From Capsulimonas sp. (GTDB lineage Bacteria; Armatimonadota; Armatimonadia; Armatimonadales; Capsulimonadaceae), in NCBI GenBank assembly GCA_025963815.1, contig JAOQAA010000064.1, positions 1 to 7,451 on the forward strand: DNA of 7,451 nucleotides, written 5' to 3'. The translations under genes and the position numbers were made by a program. The number at the start of each line of letters is the position of its first letter. The first letter of the stretch is position 1. Positions 5,941 through 7,451 of the stretch are shown here, piece after piece. The notes under the pieces were generated by a model, which had not been told where the DNA came from, did not search any database, and saw nothing but the letters and a program-made list of their open reading frames with translations.

Positions 5941-5965
5941 AGCGCCGCGCTTACTTTGCGCCTAA
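5937..5965. terminator. Weak bidirectional hairpin between convergent genes
   Basis: TTAG-A-GCGC (5937-5945) can pair with GCGC-CTAA (5958-5965): 8 bp with one bulged base and a 12-nt loop. It spans the exporter stop and the rhamnosidase stop. There is no U-run on either side, so it is at best a poor intrinsic terminator. Confidence 0.25.
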
Positions 5966-7451
5966 TGATTCCACAGTGCCTGCCGTGAACGGAGGCAATG
6001 TGGACGTAAAGCGATACTGTCCTGACCCGACCAAGAATTTTGCCGCGCCGTCTTCCAGTCCCTGAAACTGAACTCCGCCCGCAGACTTGCCCTTCCCTTC
6101 GCTCACAGTCTGTTTCGAAGCGGCGGGTACGAAGACAGTCGCCTGGGTGTTTACCGGCACGGTGACGTCCAGCACGAAACGCCCATCGTGGATCTCCCAG
6201 TGGGTCGCGATCTTCCCATACACGGAGATGTAGGAAGCATTCGCAAAATCAAGACCGGAGCCGCCGGGCTTTGGCTGGATGAGAAATCGCTTATAGCCGG
6301 GATAGTTCGGATCGGGAGTGATGCCGCCGATGTGATGATACATCCATTCGCCGCAGGAACCTAACGCGCAATGGTTGAGCGAAAATGGGCCGTGCGGAAA
6401 GGAGCCGTCCGGGGCGATCACATCCCATGTCTCCCAAATCGTCGTTGTTTTGTGCGACAGCATATAGCCCCACGACGGCTGTGTCGTCTGCTTCAGCACG
6501 GCGTAGGCGAGGTCGGTGCGGCCGATCTGGGTCAGCGTCGGCAGGAGCCACTGCGTTCCCACAAATCCTGTCGTGAGATGGTTTTGATGCTGCGTGACAT
6601 TGGCGGCGAGATGGGCGCCGGCGGCTTTCACGAGGGCTTTGGGTAACAATCCGATCTTCAGCGCCATCACATAAGCGGTTTGGCTGCCGCCGCCGACCAC
6701 TCCGTCCGGCTGAACGAACTTCGCGATGAACGCGTTTTTGATCTCCCCAAAGAGCGCCGCGTATGTCCGGGCGTCTTCGGTGCGTCCGAGCGCAGCCGCC
6801 ATGGTCGAAACCTGCTGGACGTCATAGGCGAAGTAGGCCGTCGCGATCAGCTCTTTCGGAGTGTCCTCCCCGCCGTTCTTCCAGTCCCCAGGGGCCGAGA
6901 CATCGCCATCGGTGATCATCCCTGGGCTCTTCGACTTCAGAAAATCGACCCACTTCTTCATGCCGTCATAGCTGGACCGAAGAATATCCATATCTCCGTA
7001 GGTCCGCCAGAGCACGAAGGGGACATTGACCCCAGCGTCGCCCCAGCCGCCGCCGGTTCCCTTGGCGTCTTCCGGGTACCATCCCGGGGCGGCGTTGGTG
7101 AACTGGCCGTCCGTCAGCATGTCGCGCTCCCACTTTCCATAGAACGCCGACATATCGAAATTGAACGCGGCGGTCGTCACATAAAAGTTGGCGTCTCCGG
7201 TCCAGCCCAGGCGCTCGGAGCGCTGCGGGCAGTCCATCGGCGCGGACATATACGCATCGCGCCCGGACCATTGCAGGGCCGATTGCAGCTGATTGATAAA
7301 CGCGCTCGATGTCTGCAAATTGCCGATGTGCGGAACGTCCGTGCCGTAGACCACTCCGGCGACATCCGAGAGCTTCGGCGGCGTGGCCGCGCCGCTCACT
7401 TCGATATACTGAAAGCCGTGGAACGTGAACTCCGGCTGAAACACAGCTTTG
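5951..7451 (-). CDS. GH78 alpha-L-rhamnosidase, C-terminal portion, cut by the right edge
   Basis: The minus-strand frame is open from the right edge to the TAA at 5951-5953 (about 499 codons). A GTG at 7444 can be read as a start but is simply a valine in FQPEFTFHGFQYIEVSG, a conserved strand just before the catalytic domain, so the N-terminal domains lie outside the window. Numbering from that valine, the (alpha/alpha)6 catalytic barrel holds the signature MDCPQRSERLGWTGD (70-84), with acidic residues D71, E77 and D84, a second acidic motif TTIWETWD (334-341, E338, probable base), and FSLNHCALGSCGEWMYHHIGGI (354-375). Residues from about 385 form the C-terminal beta-sandwich. The enzyme removes terminal alpha-L-rhamnose from plant glycosides or polysaccharides by inversion. 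Family members are often around 900 residues or more. Location cannot be judged without the N terminus. It converges on the exporter gene with a 10-bp gap. Confidence 0.95.
   Translation of the reverse strand, partial: KAVFQPEFTFHGFQYIEVSGAATPPKLSDVAGVVYGTDVPHIGNLQTSSAFINQLQSALQWSGRDAYMSAPMDCPQRSERLGWTGDANFYVTTAAFNFDMSAFYGKWERDMLTDGQFTNAAPGWYPEDAKGTGGGWGDAGVNVPFVLWRTYGDMDILRSSYDGMKKWVDFLKSKSPGMITDGDVSAPGDWKNGGEDTPKELIATAYFAYDVQQVSTMAAALGRTEDARTYAALFGEIKNAFIAKFVQPDGVVGGGSQTAYVMALKIGLLPKALVKAAGAHLAANVTQHQNHLTTGFVGTQWLLPTLTQIGRTDLAYAVLKQTTQPSWGYMLSHKTTTIWETWDVIAPDGSFPHGPFSLNHCALGSCGEWMYHHIGGITPDPNYPGYKRFLIQPKPGGSGLDFANASYISVYGKIATHWEIHDGRFVLDVTVPVNTQATVFVPAASKQTVSEGKGKSAGGVQFQGLEDGAAKFLVGSGQYRFTSTLPPFTAGTVESLGAK

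Noticed and set aside
7442..7444. GTG as start codon of the rhamnosidase
   Set aside because: The frame stays open to the window edge and the following residues belong to an internal conserved strand of GH78 proteins, so the gene continues outside the window.
1..7451. Mobile element, phage, CRISPR array or RNA gene
   Set aside because: I saw no transposase or integrase, terminal repeats, regularly spaced repeats, tRNA-like or rRNA-like sequence on either strand.

Overview
The window comes from a moderately GC-rich bacterium that uses ordinary Shine-Dalgarno signals and sigma70-like promoters. The taxon cannot be fixed from this sequence. The mix of a multi-TM signalling protein, a GH78 rhamnosidase and small stress-response cassettes would suit a versatile soil or plant-surface bacterium (Armatimonadota or Acidobacteriota, for example), but that is only a guess. 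There are eight protein-coding genes, two of them cut by the window edges. I see no RNA genes, insertion sequences or CRISPR arrays.

Left part (1-1103, minus strand): a polytopic membrane protein runs off the left edge. It looks like the N-terminal sensor of a diguanylate-cyclase-type signalling protein. Upstream of it on the same strand is an HxlR/DUF24 regulator with an N-terminal cysteine.

Centre-left (1104-3400, plus strand): divergent from the HxlR gene is a tight three-gene operon: a DoxX membrane protein, a two-module VOC (glyoxalase-fold) ring-cleaving dioxygenase of the MhqO type, and an alpha/beta hydrolase of the MhqD type. It ends in a strong intrinsic terminator. The set resembles the quinone/electrophile-responsive mhq and cat genes of Bacillus, which are controlled by the DUF24 regulators YodB and CatR and by the MarR-type MhqR. 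The likely role is detoxification of quinones or catechols, switched on when the regulator's cysteine is modified.

Centre-right (3401-5940, plus strand): a TetR-family repressor with its own promoter and terminator is followed by a 14-TM DHA2 (EmrB/QacA-type) drug exporter. A dyad, TGAC-N5-GTCA, lies between the -35 and -10 of the tetR promoter and occurs twice, 52 bp apart, in front of the exporter. This is the expected layout for an autoregulated repressor that controls an efflux pump. A fourth copy of the same dyad lies 2.7 kb away, over the stop codon of the HxlR gene and upstream of the membrane-sensor gene. It raises the possibility that both halves of the window belong to one regulon.

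Right part (5951-7451, minus strand): the C-terminal two thirds or so of a GH78 alpha-L-rhamnosidase, convergent with the exporter and only 10 bp from it. It appears functionally unrelated to the stress genes.
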